From positions 62,001 to 126,000 of the forward strand of contig NZ_BPPA01000001.1 of the NCBI RefSeq assembly GCF_019972815.1: a stretch of DNA of 64,000 nt, given 5' to 3'. Both the position numbers and the translations under genes were made by a program. This DNA comes from Lactobacillus huangpiensis (GTDB lineage: Bacteria; Bacillota; Bacilli; Lactobacillales; Lactobacillaceae). Of the stretch, positions 45,365 to 56,335 are shown in pieces; position 1 is the stretch's first letter; every line of letters begins with the position of its first letter. The notes under the pieces were generated by a model. It saw nothing but the letters and a program-made list of their open reading frames with translations. It was not told where the DNA came from and did no database searches.

Positions 45365-46495
45365 TTAAAATGTTCTAACTGGTGTAATTAATTGAACAAA
45401 ATCAATATCAGTTTTATCTGGATTGACAGTAAACGGACGCAATGGCTGCGTGAAATCCATAATGACAGAATCTGTTACTGAAGCTTTTAGTGCGTCTCGC
45501 AGGTAATCCGGGTTGAACGAAATCTTTAGATTGTTACCTTCAAGTTTCTTAAAACTAACGTCTTCTTCCACATTACCAATTTCTGCTGACTCACCGGACA
45601 ATTTTGCACTTTGTTTTTCGGTATCTAGCGTTAAATCGACCACATTATTGCGTCCTGCATGTGTCAACAGACTTGCCCGGTCTAATGCACTCGAAAGTTC
45701 CATTAAATCAAATTCTACAGTTGTTGTACTGTCAGTCGGAATTAAGCGCTCAGTATCAGGATAACCACCTTCAAGTAAGCGTGAATAAAACAGAATGTTG
45801 CCAATCTCAAAAAGTACTTGATTTTCACCAGGACAAACTTTAATTTCCGGATCGGTTTCACCAATAATTCGTGCTAATTCAAGTAAACTTTTTCCAGGTA
45901 TAATCAGATCCGTTTTAGCTTGCGGTCCATTTGCCAAAGTCAATGCTCGACTAGATAATCTGTGTGAGTCTGTTGCTACAGCATGGATTTTGTCTGGACT
46001 AAAAGTAAAGTGTACTCCGGTTAACACTAAACGGCTTTCCTGTGTCGCAACTGCAAATTGGGTTTCATTGATTATTTCACGAAAAGTTTTCCCCGAAATA
46101 ACAAAAGAGGACTCGTCTGGAATTTCCGGTAATCTTGGATAGTTATTGGCATCTAAACCATTGATAGTAAATTCACTGTTTTCAGAAATAATTTGTGTTT
46201 GAAAACTTTCTTTAACTTCTAATGAAAATTCTTTTCCTGGTAACCGTCTGATAATTTCACTGAAAAAACGAGCTGGTAAAACGATTGAACCTGTTGATGC
46301 AACTGTTAAGTCTTCACTTACCGGTATTTTAATCTCAATTGAAATATCAGTGTCACTGCCTGTTAGAAGTAATTCATCTTCAGTCAGATTAATTTTAATT
46401 CCACTAAGAATAGGAATAGTTGCTCTTGAAGAAATTGCATGCATTACGTTGTTTAAATTGTCTAAGAAAAGATTTCTGTTTACTGTAAATTTCAT
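45365..46495 (-). CDS. dnaN: DNA polymerase III beta sliding clamp
   Basis: 376 residues. Three clamp domains with family motifs (MKFTVNRNLFLDNLNNV start, LTGVHFTF, DSHRLSSRAL and the final PVRTF end). Downstream of dnaA by 172 bases, with a DnaA box in the gap. Confidence 0.97.
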   Translation of the reverse strand: MKFTVNRNLFLDNLNNVMHAISSRATIPILSGIKINLTEDELLLTGSDTDISIEIKIPVSEDLTVASTGSIVLPARFFSEIIRRLPGKEFSLEVKESFQTQIISENSEFTINGLDANNYPRLPEIPDESSFVISGKTFREIINETQFAVATQESRLVLTGVHFTFSPDKIHAVATDSHRLSSRALTLANGPQAKTDLIIPGKSLLELARIIGETDPEIKVCPGENQVLFEIGNILFYSRLLEGGYPDTERLIPTDSTTTVEFDLMELSSALDRASLLTHAGRNNVVDLTLDTEKQSAKLSGESAEIGNVEEDVSFKKLEGNNLKISFNPDYLRDALKASVTDSVIMDFTQPLRPFTVNPDKTDIDFVQLITPVRTF

Positions 46496-46647
46496 TTGGT
46501 GCCTCCTGTTATTTTGTCTGTTTCCTTTATTTTAATTATATATTTAATTAGTAGTATTAGTAGGTCCTGTGATTTCTGTTGAAAAGTTACACAGTTCTTA
46601 AAAGAACGTAATTATTACGGTTAAGAAGATGTGAACAAGTTCGTTAC

Positions 46648-46656
46648 TTATCCACA
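46648..46656 (-). promoter_or_regulatory. Perfect DnaA box between dnaA and dnaN
   Basis: TTATCCACA, the perfect consensus, lies just after the dnaA stop. It may mark the second part of a bipartite oriC or a site that tunes dnaN expression. Confidence 0.7.
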
Positions 46657-46667
46657 GTTAATAACTT

Positions 46668-48035
46668 TTAGCGATCAAGCATTTGTTTTAAATCAAATAC
46701 TGCAGTTTTGATATCAGCATTTGTTTTAATTTCCCGACTAATTTTTTCGTAAGCATGCATCACTGTTGTATGATCTTTGCCACCGAATTCCTGTCCGATT
46801 TTGGGAAGACTGGAATCTGTCAATTCGCGTGACAAATACATTGCAATTTGTCTGGGAACAACGATCTGTCTAACGCGCTTTTTTCCTTTCAATTCATAGG
46901 TTGAGGTCTGGAAATAGTTAGCAACAACTTCTTGAATTTTAGAAATTTGCAGTCCCTGATTCTTTTGAACTAGTTTGAGATCTGCCAAGGCTTCTCTAGC
47001 CAAATTAACATTGATATCTTCATGTTCAATTGTGGCATGTGCCTGAACTTTTACCAGAGCCCCTTCAAGTTCACGAATATTAGTATCAACTTGGGAAGCT
47101 ATATAGTCGAGTGTATTATCATCTATTATTAGATTCTCAGCCTCTGCTTTTTTACGTAAAATCGCGATGCGCGTTTCCAAATCAGGTGGGGTAATTTCGA
47201 CTTGCAAACCCCAGGTAAAACGAGATACCAGTCTTTCTGATAGGTCAGGAATTTCAGTAGGAAGGCGATCACTCGTCATGACTATTTGCTTTTGATCATT
47301 GTAGAGAGTCTCAAAAGTATGGAAAAATTCTTCTTGAATACCCTCTTTTTTAGCGAAAAACTGAATATCATCTACAAGCAACAAATCGCAAGTGCGATAT
47401 TTTGCACGAAATTGATCTTGAGTTTTGTTTTTGATTGAGTTTATAAAATCATTAACAAAAGTTTCGCTTTGAATATAAACGACTTTGGCATTGGGACGCT
47501 CTGTCAGCATTTGATGTCCGATAGCTTGCATCAAGTGCGTCTTTCCAAGCCCTACGCCACCAAAAATAAAAAGAGGGTTGTAAAAACTGCCCGGACTGTC
47601 AGCAACTGCCAAGGCTGCACCTGCAGCCAATTTATTGCCTTCACCCTGAACAAAATTGTCGAACGTGTACTTTTCGTTAAGCTTAAGATTACGGACAAAT
47701 GCATTTTCCATTTGAGGTCGTGCACTTTCTGACATTGAGTCTGTTTTTGGCTTAGGTGTTACAAGGCGCTCAGTACTGTTGTCACCTTCAATTTGAAAAA
47801 CCGGCATGACTTCAATATTGGCATAGCCGTAGGCAGATTGAATCAGTTGTGAGGCCAAATTTTTTTCCCAATACCCTTTGGTTACGGGATTTTGCACGGC
47901 AATTTTTAGTTCATGAGTTTCCTTATTATAGGAAATTGGTCTTGTATTTTTAAACCATGCGTTATAAGCAACTTCATTAAAATGTTCACGCATCTCGCTA
48001 TTAAAATGATGCCAAAATTTATTAATGTCAAACAA
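46668..48035 (-). CDS. dnaA: Chromosomal replication initiator DnaA
   Basis: 455 residues. Domain I (MFDINKFWHHFNSEM), linker, AAA+ motor (Walker A GGVGLGKTHLMQA, Walker B DLLLVDDIQF), and DnaA-box-binding helix-turn-helix (GKDHTTVMHAYEKI). It defines the origin to its upstream side. Confidence 0.98.
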   Translation of the reverse strand: MFDINKFWHHFNSEMREHFNEVAYNAWFKNTRPISYNKETHELKIAVQNPVTKGYWEKNLASQLIQSAYGYANIEVMPVFQIEGDNSTERLVTPKPKTDSMSESARPQMENAFVRNLKLNEKYTFDNFVQGEGNKLAAGAALAVADSPGSFYNPLFIFGGVGLGKTHLMQAIGHQMLTERPNAKVVYIQSETFVNDFINSIKNKTQDQFRAKYRTCDLLLVDDIQFFAKKEGIQEEFFHTFETLYNDQKQIVMTSDRLPTEIPDLSERLVSRFTWGLQVEITPPDLETRIAILRKKAEAENLIIDDNTLDYIASQVDTNIRELEGALVKVQAHATIEHEDINVNLAREALADLKLVQKNQGLQISKIQEVVANYFQTSTYELKGKKRVRQIVVPRQIAMYLSRELTDSSLPKIGQEFGGKDHTTVMHAYEKISREIKTNADIKTAVFDLKQMLDR

Positions 48036-48049
48036 AATAATTCCCTCCG

Positions 48050-48350
48050 CATACGTTAAGCAAAACTTATTTTACCATCTAATAAAAATGTTTTCCACAA
48101 GTGCACAAAAAGAATTCAGAATCAACAAGCTGTGGATATAATTTACAGAAAAATACACAAAAACTAAGTAAATTTAAAAAACTTTTTGCTTATTTACATA
48201 AGCAATTGTGGAAATCTTTTGCTATAACAGCAGTATTTTTAACAAAGTGTGAAACATAATATCCACATGGTGTGTAAAACTTTTTAAACAGGTTGTAGAT
48301 TGTGGATAAAGTTGTGCAAAATACTGTGACTTTGATTTTGTGGACAATTT
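48050..48350. other. Chromosome replication origin oriC
   Basis: The AT-rich gap upstream of dnaA holds a perfect DnaA box TGTGGATAA (48301-48309) and near-perfect ones at 48091-48099 (TTTTCCACA), 48131-48139 (TGTGGATAT), 48207-48215 (TGTGGAAAT), 48260-48268 (TATCCACAT) and 48339-48347 (TGTGGACAA). Most genes to the left and right run away from it. AT stretches between the boxes, such as 48150-48200, could be the unwinding element. Confidence 0.9.
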
Positions 48351-48578
48351 TAGAGCTTTTATTTTAAACAAATAAAGCAAAGGCTAATTAGAAAATTACT
48401 TCTTGTCTTAACATAAAATAAAAAGTAATAAATGCTAATACAATTAACAATTGTTACTTTTAAAATTCTTTCTGTTAATAATATAAAGCTTATACTTGCT
48501 TTGTCATGAACCAGCATATAGTTCTATGAATAATTATGAAGAAAATGTGTAAGTCTATTAAAACTTGTAAATGAATAA

Positions 48579-48615
48579 AAAGCGTTTCTACTATAATAAA
48601 ATCAGTAAAAACGCT
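48579..48615 (-). terminator. Terminator after the flavoprotein gene
   Basis: AAGCGTTT...ACT pairs with AGT...AAACGCTT around an AT-rich loop, followed by T on the minus strand. It stops transcription into oriC. Confidence 0.7.
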
Positions 48616-48641
48616 TCTTCAATTTGTCTAAAATTAATCTT

Positions 48642-50483
48642 TTAATATTCTGACGAGCCAGTTGTTGCATCGATTTGCTCAGACGTTACATTGACATCTT
48701 CTACCAAACCGGATAGAACTCTACCAACTTTGCGTCCTGAATGCATTCCTTCTGCAAGTGCTGTGCCTGATGATGGGTAATAATTTGCATTCCAACCACC
48801 AGAATTGCAGCCGATAGCATATAGATGTGCAATCTTTTTGTCATTATGATCAACTACTTCATAATTAGTGGTTACTTTTAAGCCGCCAATTGCTCCAAAA
48901 TTGCTATCCTTGTGAGCGTAGGCATAGAATGGAGCATGTAGTTCGTGCAAGCCTTCTTTACGACCAAACTCTTTATCTGCACCACTTACAGCGTTGTCAT
49001 TCCAGGTTTCTAGTTGTTGTTTTAAGTTTTCAGCTGGTACGTTGATTTTAGCAGCTAATTCTACAATTGAGTCTGCTTTAAACATTTGACCGGAATTAAT
49101 GTCTTTTTCTGTGTCTGCATCAGATTTCCAGGGTGTAAATGGAGCAGAGAAAGTCGATGAATCGAAGATCTGCCAAGTTGGCTTGTTCCAAATTAATTCT
49201 TGCTGATAAGTAGCACGAGTTAGATAACCGTAGGTAGTATCTTCGTTGATGTAACGTTTACCGTTGCCATTTACATAAAACATTGGTGGTGTCGGCAGAT
49301 TATCTGCTGCACCTACATTGCTCTTGAAATCAACATCCATCGAGCCACCTAAGCCTTCAGTTGCAGCGTTAAGTGCTAATCCCATTAAAATGCCGTCACC
49401 GGTATCATATTTAGAATTAGTCAAGGCATGGTTTTTAATATCACGATATTGTTGCGGAGCAAATTCTTTAGCTAATTTTTCATTATAGTCAATACCTGCA
49501 GTAGCCAGGACTACTCCTTTATTAGCACGATAATAACTAGTTTTGCCTTTGCAATTAGTTACTACGCCAGCAACTGATTTGTCAGTATAGCTATTGGTTA
49601 CTAAATTAATTACAGGAGTATCAAAGAAAATCTTTATTCCCAGACGTTCAGCTTCTTTTCTTACTGCATCAATCATTACGCAGCCACTGCCTAAACCGCC
49701 ACCGTGCTCATAAACGTGAATTCTTTGAGCAAAGTAATCTTTGTTTTCATAGGGAATAACTCTGTGACCGTAGACGGAGGTCCACTTTATCCCTAAAGTT
49801 GCCAGCCATTCAATATTATTAGCAGAATCTTCAGCTAGTTCTTTTATCATCTGAGGATTTACTCTGCCTTCACCTGCTTGAATTAACTCTTGAGCATGTA
49901 GTTCGGGATTGTCATTTTGATAATCTGTAAACTCTTTTTGATATTTATCGCCAGAACCTTGAATGACACCAGCGGAATAATTACTGGTTCCACCGACCAT
50001 TCCTGTTTTTTCAAAAATAACTACGCTATTACCATGCTTTTTGGCTTCAATAGCAGCTGATAATCCGGAGATACCTGAACCAACAACAATCACGTCATAG
50101 GTATCATCAAATTGCACTTGAGATTCGATATACTTGTTATTGTTTACTTTGGCATAAACCGGATAGTTAGGCTTCTTACTCGGTTTTACTTTAGGATTAA
50201 CGGCATCGTCTGCGGTTAATTTTCCTTGAGCAACTTCTAAAGCTTTATTTACACCATTAACAACTGCTGAGGTACTTACTGAAACTGATGTAACAACATC
50301 AACATCGGTACTACCAGCTTCTTCAATTCTGTTAATCATTGTTGGAATTGCATAGGATCCAACCGTATATGGCTGGACACCGTCAACAGCAACTTTGATT
50401 ATTTTACCATCCTTTAATGTAACGTTACTGGTTAATAAGCTGTGAAAGCCTTGAGCAGCACCTTTAAAAACACCACTTATCAT
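48642..50483 (-). CDS. FAD-dependent reductase with N-terminal FMN-binding domain (fumarate/urocanate-reductase-like)
   Basis: 613 residues. The N-terminal FMN_bind-type domain (about 1-95) precedes an FAD-binding dehydrogenase (VIVVGSGISGLSAAIEAKKH near residue 131, then MVGGTSNYSAG). Relatives use a covalently bound FMN to feed electrons to FAD and reduce fumarate or similar acceptors. The flavinylation site DxVSGAT appears as DVVTSVS, keeping a possible Ser acceptor but losing the Gly. The end region (SGGWNANYYPSSGTALAEG) lacks the usual HGANR Arg of fumarate reductases, so another substrate is likely. No signal peptide. CcpA-like half sites precede it. It sits between dnaA and rpmH, normally neighbours. 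Confidence 0.8.
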   Translation of the reverse strand: MISGVFKGAAQGFHSLLTSNVTLKDGKIIKVAVDGVQPYTVGSYAIPTMINRIEEAGSTDVDVVTSVSVSTSAVVNGVNKALEVAQGKLTADDAVNPKVKPSKKPNYPVYAKVNNNKYIESQVQFDDTYDVIVVGSGISGLSAAIEAKKHGNSVVIFEKTGMVGGTSNYSAGVIQGSGDKYQKEFTDYQNDNPELHAQELIQAGEGRVNPQMIKELAEDSANNIEWLATLGIKWTSVYGHRVIPYENKDYFAQRIHVYEHGGGLGSGCVMIDAVRKEAERLGIKIFFDTPVINLVTNSYTDKSVAGVVTNCKGKTSYYRANKGVVLATAGIDYNEKLAKEFAPQQYRDIKNHALTNSKYDTGDGILMGLALNAATEGLGGSMDVDFKSNVGAADNLPTPPMFYVNGNGKRYINEDTTYGYLTRATYQQELIWNKPTWQIFDSSTFSAPFTPWKSDADTEKDINSGQMFKADSIVELAAKINVPAENLKQQLETWNDNAVSGADKEFGRKEGLHELHAPFYAYAHKDSNFGAIGGLKVTTNYEVVDHNDKKIAHLYAIGCNSGGWNANYYPSSGTALAEGMHSGRKVGRVLSGLVEDVNVTSEQIDATTGSSEY

Positions 50484-50513
50484 AAAAATCTCCTTTTTTA
50501 TATAAAAATTGTT

Positions 50514-50538
50514 TTAAGCGCTATGGAAAACGCTTGCC
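50514..50538 (-). promoter_or_regulatory. Candidate CcpA (cre-like) sites before the flavoprotein gene
   Basis: AAGCGCT (50515-50521) and GGAAAACGCTTGCC (50525-50538) resemble cre sites (three mismatches in the second). Carbon-catabolite control is an inference. From here to 50889 no further gene is seen; the stretch is AT-rich and must hold the promoters for both divergent genes. Confidence 0.35.
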
Positions 50539-50889
50539 TTCAAAGATAATTTTATCATCAATAAGTAATAGAATGATTAAAAAATAGTAAAGAATGTGAA
50601 GTATTGTGTAAAATAAATTGATCTTAAAATGATGTTATTGCGGCAACGTAAGGTGCTATTTTAAAGTGATCTCAAAATCGATATCATGATTTTATTGTAA
50701 ACAGTAATTATTATTTGAAGTAATTTGTGAAACGAAAAACAAAATTATAGTAAAACTTGATTATAAAGAAAGTAACATTACGATTGAAGGAGTAAAATTA
50801 TAAGTATGCTTTTTATTTGATACAATTAATAGTGCTGAATAGTCTAATTATTTGCAACTAAAAATATTTCTTTATTGTGAGGTACCAAT

Positions 50890-51177
50890 ATGAATTATCA
50901 AGATTATGTTGAGTTGGGACTGAAAGATGACGGCAACTTAAAGGTGATACTAAAAGGCAGTGTTGAAATCAGTGCACATAAAGCAGAAAAAGTGGGTGTT
51001 GTTGGTGTGGTTTATATTACGCAGAGTATTGAACGGGCCAGGCAAAAGCTGGAGGAACTGACTGCCAAACAAGCAGAAGGAGATTATTACATGGTTTATA
51101 GTTGTCCGTTTGATACCGATTTGCCAGCGCTTGGACATTATCCATCAATTGAAATTACTAAGACTGATCTGTTATAG
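50890..51177 (+). CDS. Hypothetical conserved small protein
   Basis: 95 residues, soluble. It begins MNYQDYVELGLKDDGNLKVI and has a mixed alpha/beta look (VGVVGVVYIT, ARQKLEELTAK, a DTDLPALGHYPSIEI end). GAGG lies 6 bases before the ATG. I do not recognise the family. It is alone between the flavoprotein and rpmH. Confidence 0.65.
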   Translation: MNYQDYVELGLKDDGNLKVILKGSVEISAHKAEKVGVVGVVYITQSIERARQKLEELTAKQAEGDYYMVYSCPFDTDLPALGHYPSIEITKTDLL

Positions 51178-51346
51178 AAAGTTGGAAGAATTTTTCAGGG
51201 TCAGTTTAAGCCAAGTCACAAATTATTCCTAAATTGGTAATTAATCCTGATGTTTTTTGTCTTTTTACTTGGTTTTTTACTTTAATCATGGTATTCTAGA
51301 TATTAAATTGTGCAGTCTGCATACAAAAAATTGGAGGTGTAGTTTA

Positions 51347-51487
51347 ATGACAACTAAAAGAACTTACCAACCTAAAAAGCGTCACCGTTCAAGAGTTCAT
51401 GGCTTTATGAAACGGATGAGTACATCTAATGGCCGTAAGGTTTTGGCTAGACGCCGTGCAAAGGGTAGAAAAGTCTTATCTGCTTAA
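51347..51487 (+). CDS. rpmH: 50S ribosomal protein L34
   Basis: 46 residues, very basic: [20 protein letters not shown] and [20 protein letters not shown] precedes ATG 51347; the frame is open further upstream but that part is not coding. First gene of the rightward block from oriC. Confidence 0.97.
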   Translation: MTTKRTYQPKKRHRSRVHGFMKRMSTSNGRKVLARRRAKGRKVLSA

Positions 51488-51513
51488 ACCACTGAAATCC
51501 CAGTGGTTTTTTT
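51486..51513 (+). terminator. Attenuator/terminator between rpmH and rnpA
   Basis: AAACCACTG pairs with CAGTGGTTT, loop AAATCC, then a T7 run. Likely partial, so that rpmH is made in excess of rnpA. Confidence 0.75.
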
Positions 51514-51539
51514 AATTTATAAGAGTGGAATGAAACGTT

Positions 51540-51908
51540 TTGAGAAAGTCTTATCGCGTAAAAACAGAAAATGATTTTCAAACAGTTTTTAAATCAGGTA
51601 ATTCAATAGCAAACCGGGCTTTTGTTATTTATCAACTAGACAAACCAGAAAATGAACATTTTCGCGTTGGTATTTCTGTTGGTAAAAAAGTCGGACATAC
51701 TGCTGTAGTTCGTAATCGCCTCAAACGTTATATTCGTGCTGTTCTTACGGAAAATAAACCTTTAATTAAGCCACATATTGATTTTCTAGTGATTGCTAGA
51801 CCGTATGCACGCAATTTTAGATGGGATGATGTTCGTAAGAACCTCTTGCATGCACTCTTTTTAGCCAATATAATTGAAGAGATACCGAATAAAGTTGAGG
51901 AAGATTAG
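51540..51908 (+). CDS. rnpA: Ribonuclease P protein component
   Basis: 122 residues from TTG 51540 ([17 protein letters not shown]). It has the family block [20 protein letters not shown] with the RNR motif. With the RNA subunit it trims the 5' end of tRNAs. The rnpA stop is directly followed by the yidC start. Confidence 0.95.
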   Translation: MRKSYRVKTENDFQTVFKSGNSIANRAFVIYQLDKPENEHFRVGISVGKKVGHTAVVRNRLKRYIRAVLTENKPLIKPHIDFLVIARPYARNFRWDDVRKNLLHALFLANIIEEIPNKVEED

Positions 51909-51909
51909 A

Positions 51910-52773
51910 GTGAAAGACATTTTAACTAAAAAGAATGTCAAGCGTCTACTTGTATTGCTGACAGTGGTTGCATTAGCGGTTGTTTTAACAGGTTGTGCAT
52001 CAACTGGCAAGCTAAAACCAGTTTCACATACAAGTGGCAGCTGGTGGGATCGCTGGGTCATTTATTACATGTCCACGTTTTTATTGTGGCTGTCGAAGCT
52101 GATTGGCAATAATTATGGCTGGGCAATTATTATCTTTACGATTATTGTACGGCTAATTTTGTATCCACTTAGTGCAATTCAGATTAAGAGCACTACCAAG
52201 ATGCAGAAAATTCAGCCGGAAATAGATGCTTTGCGTAAGAAATATCCTGGTAGCGATACAGAGACGCGTACTTTGCTTTCGCAGGAAACAAATAAGCTCT
52301 ATAAAGAAGCTGGGATTAATCCCTATGCCGGATGTTTGCCTTTAATTATTCAGATGCCAGTTATGCTTGCATTATACGGAGCGATTGCTCAAACTCCACA
52401 GCTCATGACCGGTCACTTTATGTGGATGGATTTAGGTAAGCCTGACCCATACTTTATTATGCCGATTTTATCAATGATTTTGACATTTGCGTCAACATAC
52501 ATTAGTCAACTTTCAATGCCAAAGGAATCACAGACTTGGTCATCAAAAATTATGACATATGGTATGTCAATTATGGTTGGTGTAATGGGTATATATTTCC
52601 AATCAGCTATTGTAGTTTACTGGGTAATTTCCAACCTGTTCCAGGTAGTTCAGACTTTCATTCTGCAAAACCCAATTAAGTATCGGCGTGAACTGGAAGA
52701 AAAAGAACGCCAGGAACGCGAACGAAAACGGCAGCTAAGAAGAACGTATAAACGATTAAAACGTAGAAAATAA
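51910..52773 (+). CDS. yidC: Membrane protein insertase YidC/OxaA (lipoprotein form)
   Basis: 287 residues from GTG 51910, which lies 2 bases after the rnpA stop; the longer frame from 51874 would run inside rnpA. Signal peptide with lipobox VLTGC, five membrane helices, and the YidC blocks NYGWAIIIFTIIVRL and YAGCLPLIIQMPVMLALY. Basic C-terminal tail (RRTYKRLKRRK) that may touch ribosomes. It inserts membrane proteins with or without Sec. Confidence 0.95.
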   Translation: MKDILTKKNVKRLLVLLTVVALAVVLTGCASTGKLKPVSHTSGSWWDRWVIYYMSTFLLWLSKLIGNNYGWAIIIFTIIVRLILYPLSAIQIKSTTKMQKIQPEIDALRKKYPGSDTETRTLLSQETNKLYKEAGINPYAGCLPLIIQMPVMLALYGAIAQTPQLMTGHFMWMDLGKPDPYFIMPILSMILTFASTYISQLSMPKESQTWSSKIMTYGMSIMVGVMGIYFQSAIVVYWVISNLFQVVQTFILQNPIKYRRELEEKERQERERKRQLRRTYKRLKRRK

Positions 52774-52808
52774 TGTTAATCTAAATTAATGATTTAGATA
52801 AAGTAGTC

Positions 52809-52858
52809 AAAGTGCTTTATCCATCGTGATTATTCATGGTGGAGTAATGCGCTTTTTT
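52809..52858 (+). terminator. Likely terminator after yidC
   Basis: An imperfect stem (AGTGCTTTATCCATCGTGA and its near complement) is followed by T7. It ends about 15 bases before the mnmE ribosome site. Confidence 0.5.
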
Positions 52859-52877
52859 TATTGAAAAGGAGAAAATC

Positions 52878-54263
52878 ATGGCACAAACTTTAACGGAGTT
52901 TGATACAATTGCAGCAATTTCAACGCCAATTGGTGAAGGTGGAATCTCTATTGTCCGCATGTCTGGTGAAGAAGCAGTTAAAATTGCCAATAAGGTTTTC
53001 AAGGGTGCTAATTTAATTAAAGTGCCAACACACACTATTCACTATGGTCATATAGTTGATCCAATAAGCGGGCAAGTCATTGACGAAGTTATGGTGTCTG
53101 TGATGCTGGCACCTAAAACATTTACCCGTGAGGACATTGTTGAGATCAATTGTCATGGCGGCATTGTTGTCACTAACCATATTTTGCAGCTATTATTAAA
53201 AAATGGTGCGCGCAGGGCTGATCCTGGTGAATTTACTAAAAGGGCGTTTGTTAATGGCCGCATTGATTTAACTCAAGCTGAAAGCGTAATGGATATTGTT
53301 CGTGCTAAAACTGATAAAGCCAGACAAGTGGCTGAAACTCAGCTGCAGGGTGGTTTGCTTGAGAAAATCAGGGCAATGCGGCAGGAAATTTTAGATACAC
53401 TAGCCAATGTAGAAGTTAATATTGATTATCCTGAATATGATGCAGATACTGTCACAGCCAAGCAGATAACGAGTGTTTCCCAGGCAGTTATTGCTAAAAT
53501 AGACAAATTGCTTAAAACGGCAAATGAAGGAACGGCGTTACGTAACGGCCTGGCTACTGCAATCATTGGTCAGCCTAATGTCGGAAAATCATCTTTGCTT
53601 AATTATCTGACTCAAAGCGATACGGCTATCGTGACCGATGTTGCAGGTACGACCCGTGACACATTGGAAGAATATGTTTCAGTTGAAAGCGTCCCCTTAA
53701 AATTAATTGATACTGCAGGTATCAGACATACTGATAATAAGGTGGAAAAAATTGGGGTTGAACGGTCTAAAAAAGCACTGGCAAAAGCTGATTTAGTTTT
53801 GCTCTTGTTTGATTCAAGTAAGGAATTATCCTCTGAAGATTATGCTTTAATTGATGCTACTAGCGGGAAAAAGCGTATTGTCATTTTGAATAAAACGGAT
53901 TTGGGACAAAAAGTTTCTGCTGCTCAGGTTAAAAAGTTGACCAAGAGTCCAGTAATCGCTATTTCAATCTTACAGAAACAAAATCTTGATCAGTTAGAAG
54001 GTGCAATTAAGGAACTGTTTTTCCAGGGTATCGAGAATTCTAATGATCAAGTTATGGTAACTAACCAGAGGCAAGTTGGTCTTTTGGAAAAGGCCAAAAA
54101 GCAGCTTCAAGATGTCGTTCAGGCATTAAAAGACGAAGTACCTTTAGATATTGCCCAAATAGATTTCAACGGTGCCTGGGATACTTTAGGCCAGATTACA
54201 GGTGAAAGTAGTCCTGATGAATTAGTTAATGAATTGTTTAGTCAATTTTGTTTAGGAAAATAG
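52878..54263 (+). CDS. mnmE: tRNA modification GTPase MnmE
   Basis: 461 residues. N-terminal folate-binding domain, helical domain, inserted G domain (Walker [20 protein letters not shown]) and the C-terminal CLGK cysteine. It works with MnmG to make cmnm5 at the wobble uridine of tRNAs. Followed by mnmG after 10 bases. Confidence 0.97.
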   Translation: MAQTLTEFDTIAAISTPIGEGGISIVRMSGEEAVKIANKVFKGANLIKVPTHTIHYGHIVDPISGQVIDEVMVSVMLAPKTFTREDIVEINCHGGIVVTNHILQLLLKNGARRADPGEFTKRAFVNGRIDLTQAESVMDIVRAKTDKARQVAETQLQGGLLEKIRAMRQEILDTLANVEVNIDYPEYDADTVTAKQITSVSQAVIAKIDKLLKTANEGTALRNGLATAIIGQPNVGKSSLLNYLTQSDTAIVTDVAGTTRDTLEEYVSVESVPLKLIDTAGIRHTDNKVEKIGVERSKKALAKADLVLLLFDSSKELSSEDYALIDATSGKKRIVILNKTDLGQKVSAAQVKKLTKSPVIAISILQKQNLDQLEGAIKELFFQGIENSNDQVMVTNQRQVGLLEKAKKQLQDVVQALKDEVPLDIAQIDFNGAWDTLGQITGESSPDELVNELFSQFCLGK

Positions 54264-54273
54264 GTGTAAGTTA

Positions 54274-56172
54274 ATGATTAAAAGTTATGACTCAAATGAT
54301 TATGATGTCATTGTAGTTGGGGCTGGTCACGCTGGCAGTGAGGCAGCCTTAGCTAGTGCCAGAATGGGCCAAAAGACATTGCTTTTAACAATTAGTCTGG
54401 ATATGGTAGCATTCATGCCCTGCAACCCATCAGTAGGAGGTCCTGCAAAGGGTACGGTAGTACGTGAAATTGATGCTTTAGGTGGCCAAATGGGTAAAAA
54501 TATTGATGCTACCTACATTCAGATGCGCATGTTAAATACGGGTAAAGGACCAGCTGTAAGAGCATTACGTGCACAGGCCGATAAATGGCAATATCATGAA
54601 CAGATGAAAAAAGTGATTGAAGAAACGCCCAATTTGACTTTGCGACAAGCAACAGTTGATGAACTGATTGTCGAAGATGGTGTCTGCAAAGGCCTAATTA
54701 CTAATACTGGGGCTAAATATCACGCTAAAAGCGTTGTTCTAACCACTGGTACGTCAGCTCGCGGCCGCATTTTTATTGGTGAATTAAATTATTCTTCCGG
54801 ACCTAACAATACAATTCCAGCAATTAAATTATCAGAAAATCTGGAAAAATTAGGATTCAAACTGCGCCGTTTTAAAACGGGTACGCCTCCACGCGTTAAC
54901 AGCAACACCATTGATTACTCTAAAACTGAAGAAGAACCTGGTGATAAAGTTCCGCGTCATTTTTCTTATGAAACTAAAGATGAAGACTACCTCAAAAATC
55001 AGGTTTCCTGCTGGATGACATACACCAATAAAACTACACATAAAATAATCAATCAAAATCTGACCCGGTCCCCGATGTTTTCAGGAGAAATTAAGGGAGT
55101 AGGACCGCGTTATTGTCCGTCAATTGAAACCAAAGTTGTTCGTTTTGCGGACAAGCCTCGTCACCAGATTTTTCTGGAACCGGAAGGAAAAAATACTAAA
55201 GAAGTTTATGTTGGTGATTTTTCAACCTCAATGCCTGAAGAAATACAGCTAAAGATGTTGCATTCTGTTGCTGGCCTTGAAGATGCGGAATTGATGCGGC
55301 CTGGTTATGCTATAGAATACGATGTAATCGATCCCTGGCAGTTAAAACATACCTTGGAAACGAAAAATATCAAAAATTTATTCACCGCTGGACAAATGAA
55401 TGGTACATCCGGCTATGAAGAAGCAGCGGGGCAAGGACTAATTGCCGGTATTAATGCCGCTTTGCGAGCTGCCGGTCAGCCTGGATTTACATTAGGTCGT
55501 GATGAAGCTTATATCGGCGTTTTAATAGATGATTTAGTAACTAAGGGGACAGAAGAGCCTTATCGTTTATTGACCTCAAGAGCGGAATATCGCTTGATTC
55601 TGCGTCATGATAATGCTGATTTGCGGTTGACGGATTATGGCTACCAGCTTGGTTTAATACCTGAAGAACGTTATTCCCAGTTTTTGGCAAAGAAAGAACA
55701 GATTGCTCAGGCAGCTAATGCAGTTAAAAATATTACGGTTCATCCTACTAAAGAAGTACAGGACTACCTTGCAAGTATAGGAGAAGAGAAGCTCAAAGCC
55801 GGTGTTAAAGCAGATGTTTTCTTGAGAAGACCCAAAGTTAGGGTAGCGGATATTGAACGCTTGACGGGGATGCATATTTCAAATGAGCGTTATGTCAGAG
55901 AACAAATTGAAATCAACATTAAGTATGCTGGCTATATTAAGAAGGAACAACAACAGATCAATAAATTGCACAAACAGGAGGCAAAGAAAATTCCAGCTGA
56001 CATTGATTACGGTGCAATTGATGGCCTTGCAACAGAAGCACGTGAAAAGTTTGCGAAAATCAGACCTGAAACAATTGCCCAAGCCGAACGTATTTCGGGG
56101 GTTAATCTGGCAGACATGGCAATTTTGAGTGTTTATGTGCAAAATGGTCGCTATGTTAAAATTCATAAATAA
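54274..56172 (+). CDS. mnmG: tRNA uridine 5-carboxymethylaminomethyl synthesis enzyme MnmG
   Basis: 632 residues. FAD motif [33 protein letters not shown], the [20 protein letters not shown] block and a helical C-terminal domain that binds MnmE. Same operon as mnmE. Confidence 0.97.
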   Translation: MIKSYDSNDYDVIVVGAGHAGSEAALASARMGQKTLLLTISLDMVAFMPCNPSVGGPAKGTVVREIDALGGQMGKNIDATYIQMRMLNTGKGPAVRALRAQADKWQYHEQMKKVIEETPNLTLRQATVDELIVEDGVCKGLITNTGAKYHAKSVVLTTGTSARGRIFIGELNYSSGPNNTIPAIKLSENLEKLGFKLRRFKTGTPPRVNSNTIDYSKTEEEPGDKVPRHFSYETKDEDYLKNQVSCWMTYTNKTTHKIINQNLTRSPMFSGEIKGVGPRYCPSIETKVVRFADKPRHQIFLEPEGKNTKEVYVGDFSTSMPEEIQLKMLHSVAGLEDAELMRPGYAIEYDVIDPWQLKHTLETKNIKNLFTAGQMNGTSGYEEAAGQGLIAGINAALRAAGQPGFTLGRDEAYIGVLIDDLVTKGTEEPYRLLTSRAEYRLILRHDNADLRLTDYGYQLGLIPEERYSQFLAKKEQIAQAANAVKNITVHPTKEVQDYLASIGEEKLKAGVKADVFLRRPKVRVADIERLTGMHISNERYVREQIEINIKYAGYIKKEQQQINKLHKQEAKKIPADIDYGAIDGLATEAREKFAKIRPETIAQAERISGVNLADMAILSVYVQNGRYVKIHK

Positions 56173-56335
56173 ATTTAGTAAAAACTTAAAAGTTGTAAAA
56201 AATATTTTTCTTTAAATAATGCACACAAAAGAATACACAAATTTTGTAGTAATGATCAAGTAATCACAAATATGATTATTGTTATTATCTAAAAGTTATA
56301 AAGTAATTGCTTAACTTTGTGAAGATAATATTTTT

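Noticed and set aside
51257-51346. Extension of the L34 gene to an upstream start
   Set aside because: The L34 protein always begins at [17 protein letters not shown] lies directly before that ATG, and the upstream part is promoter-like.
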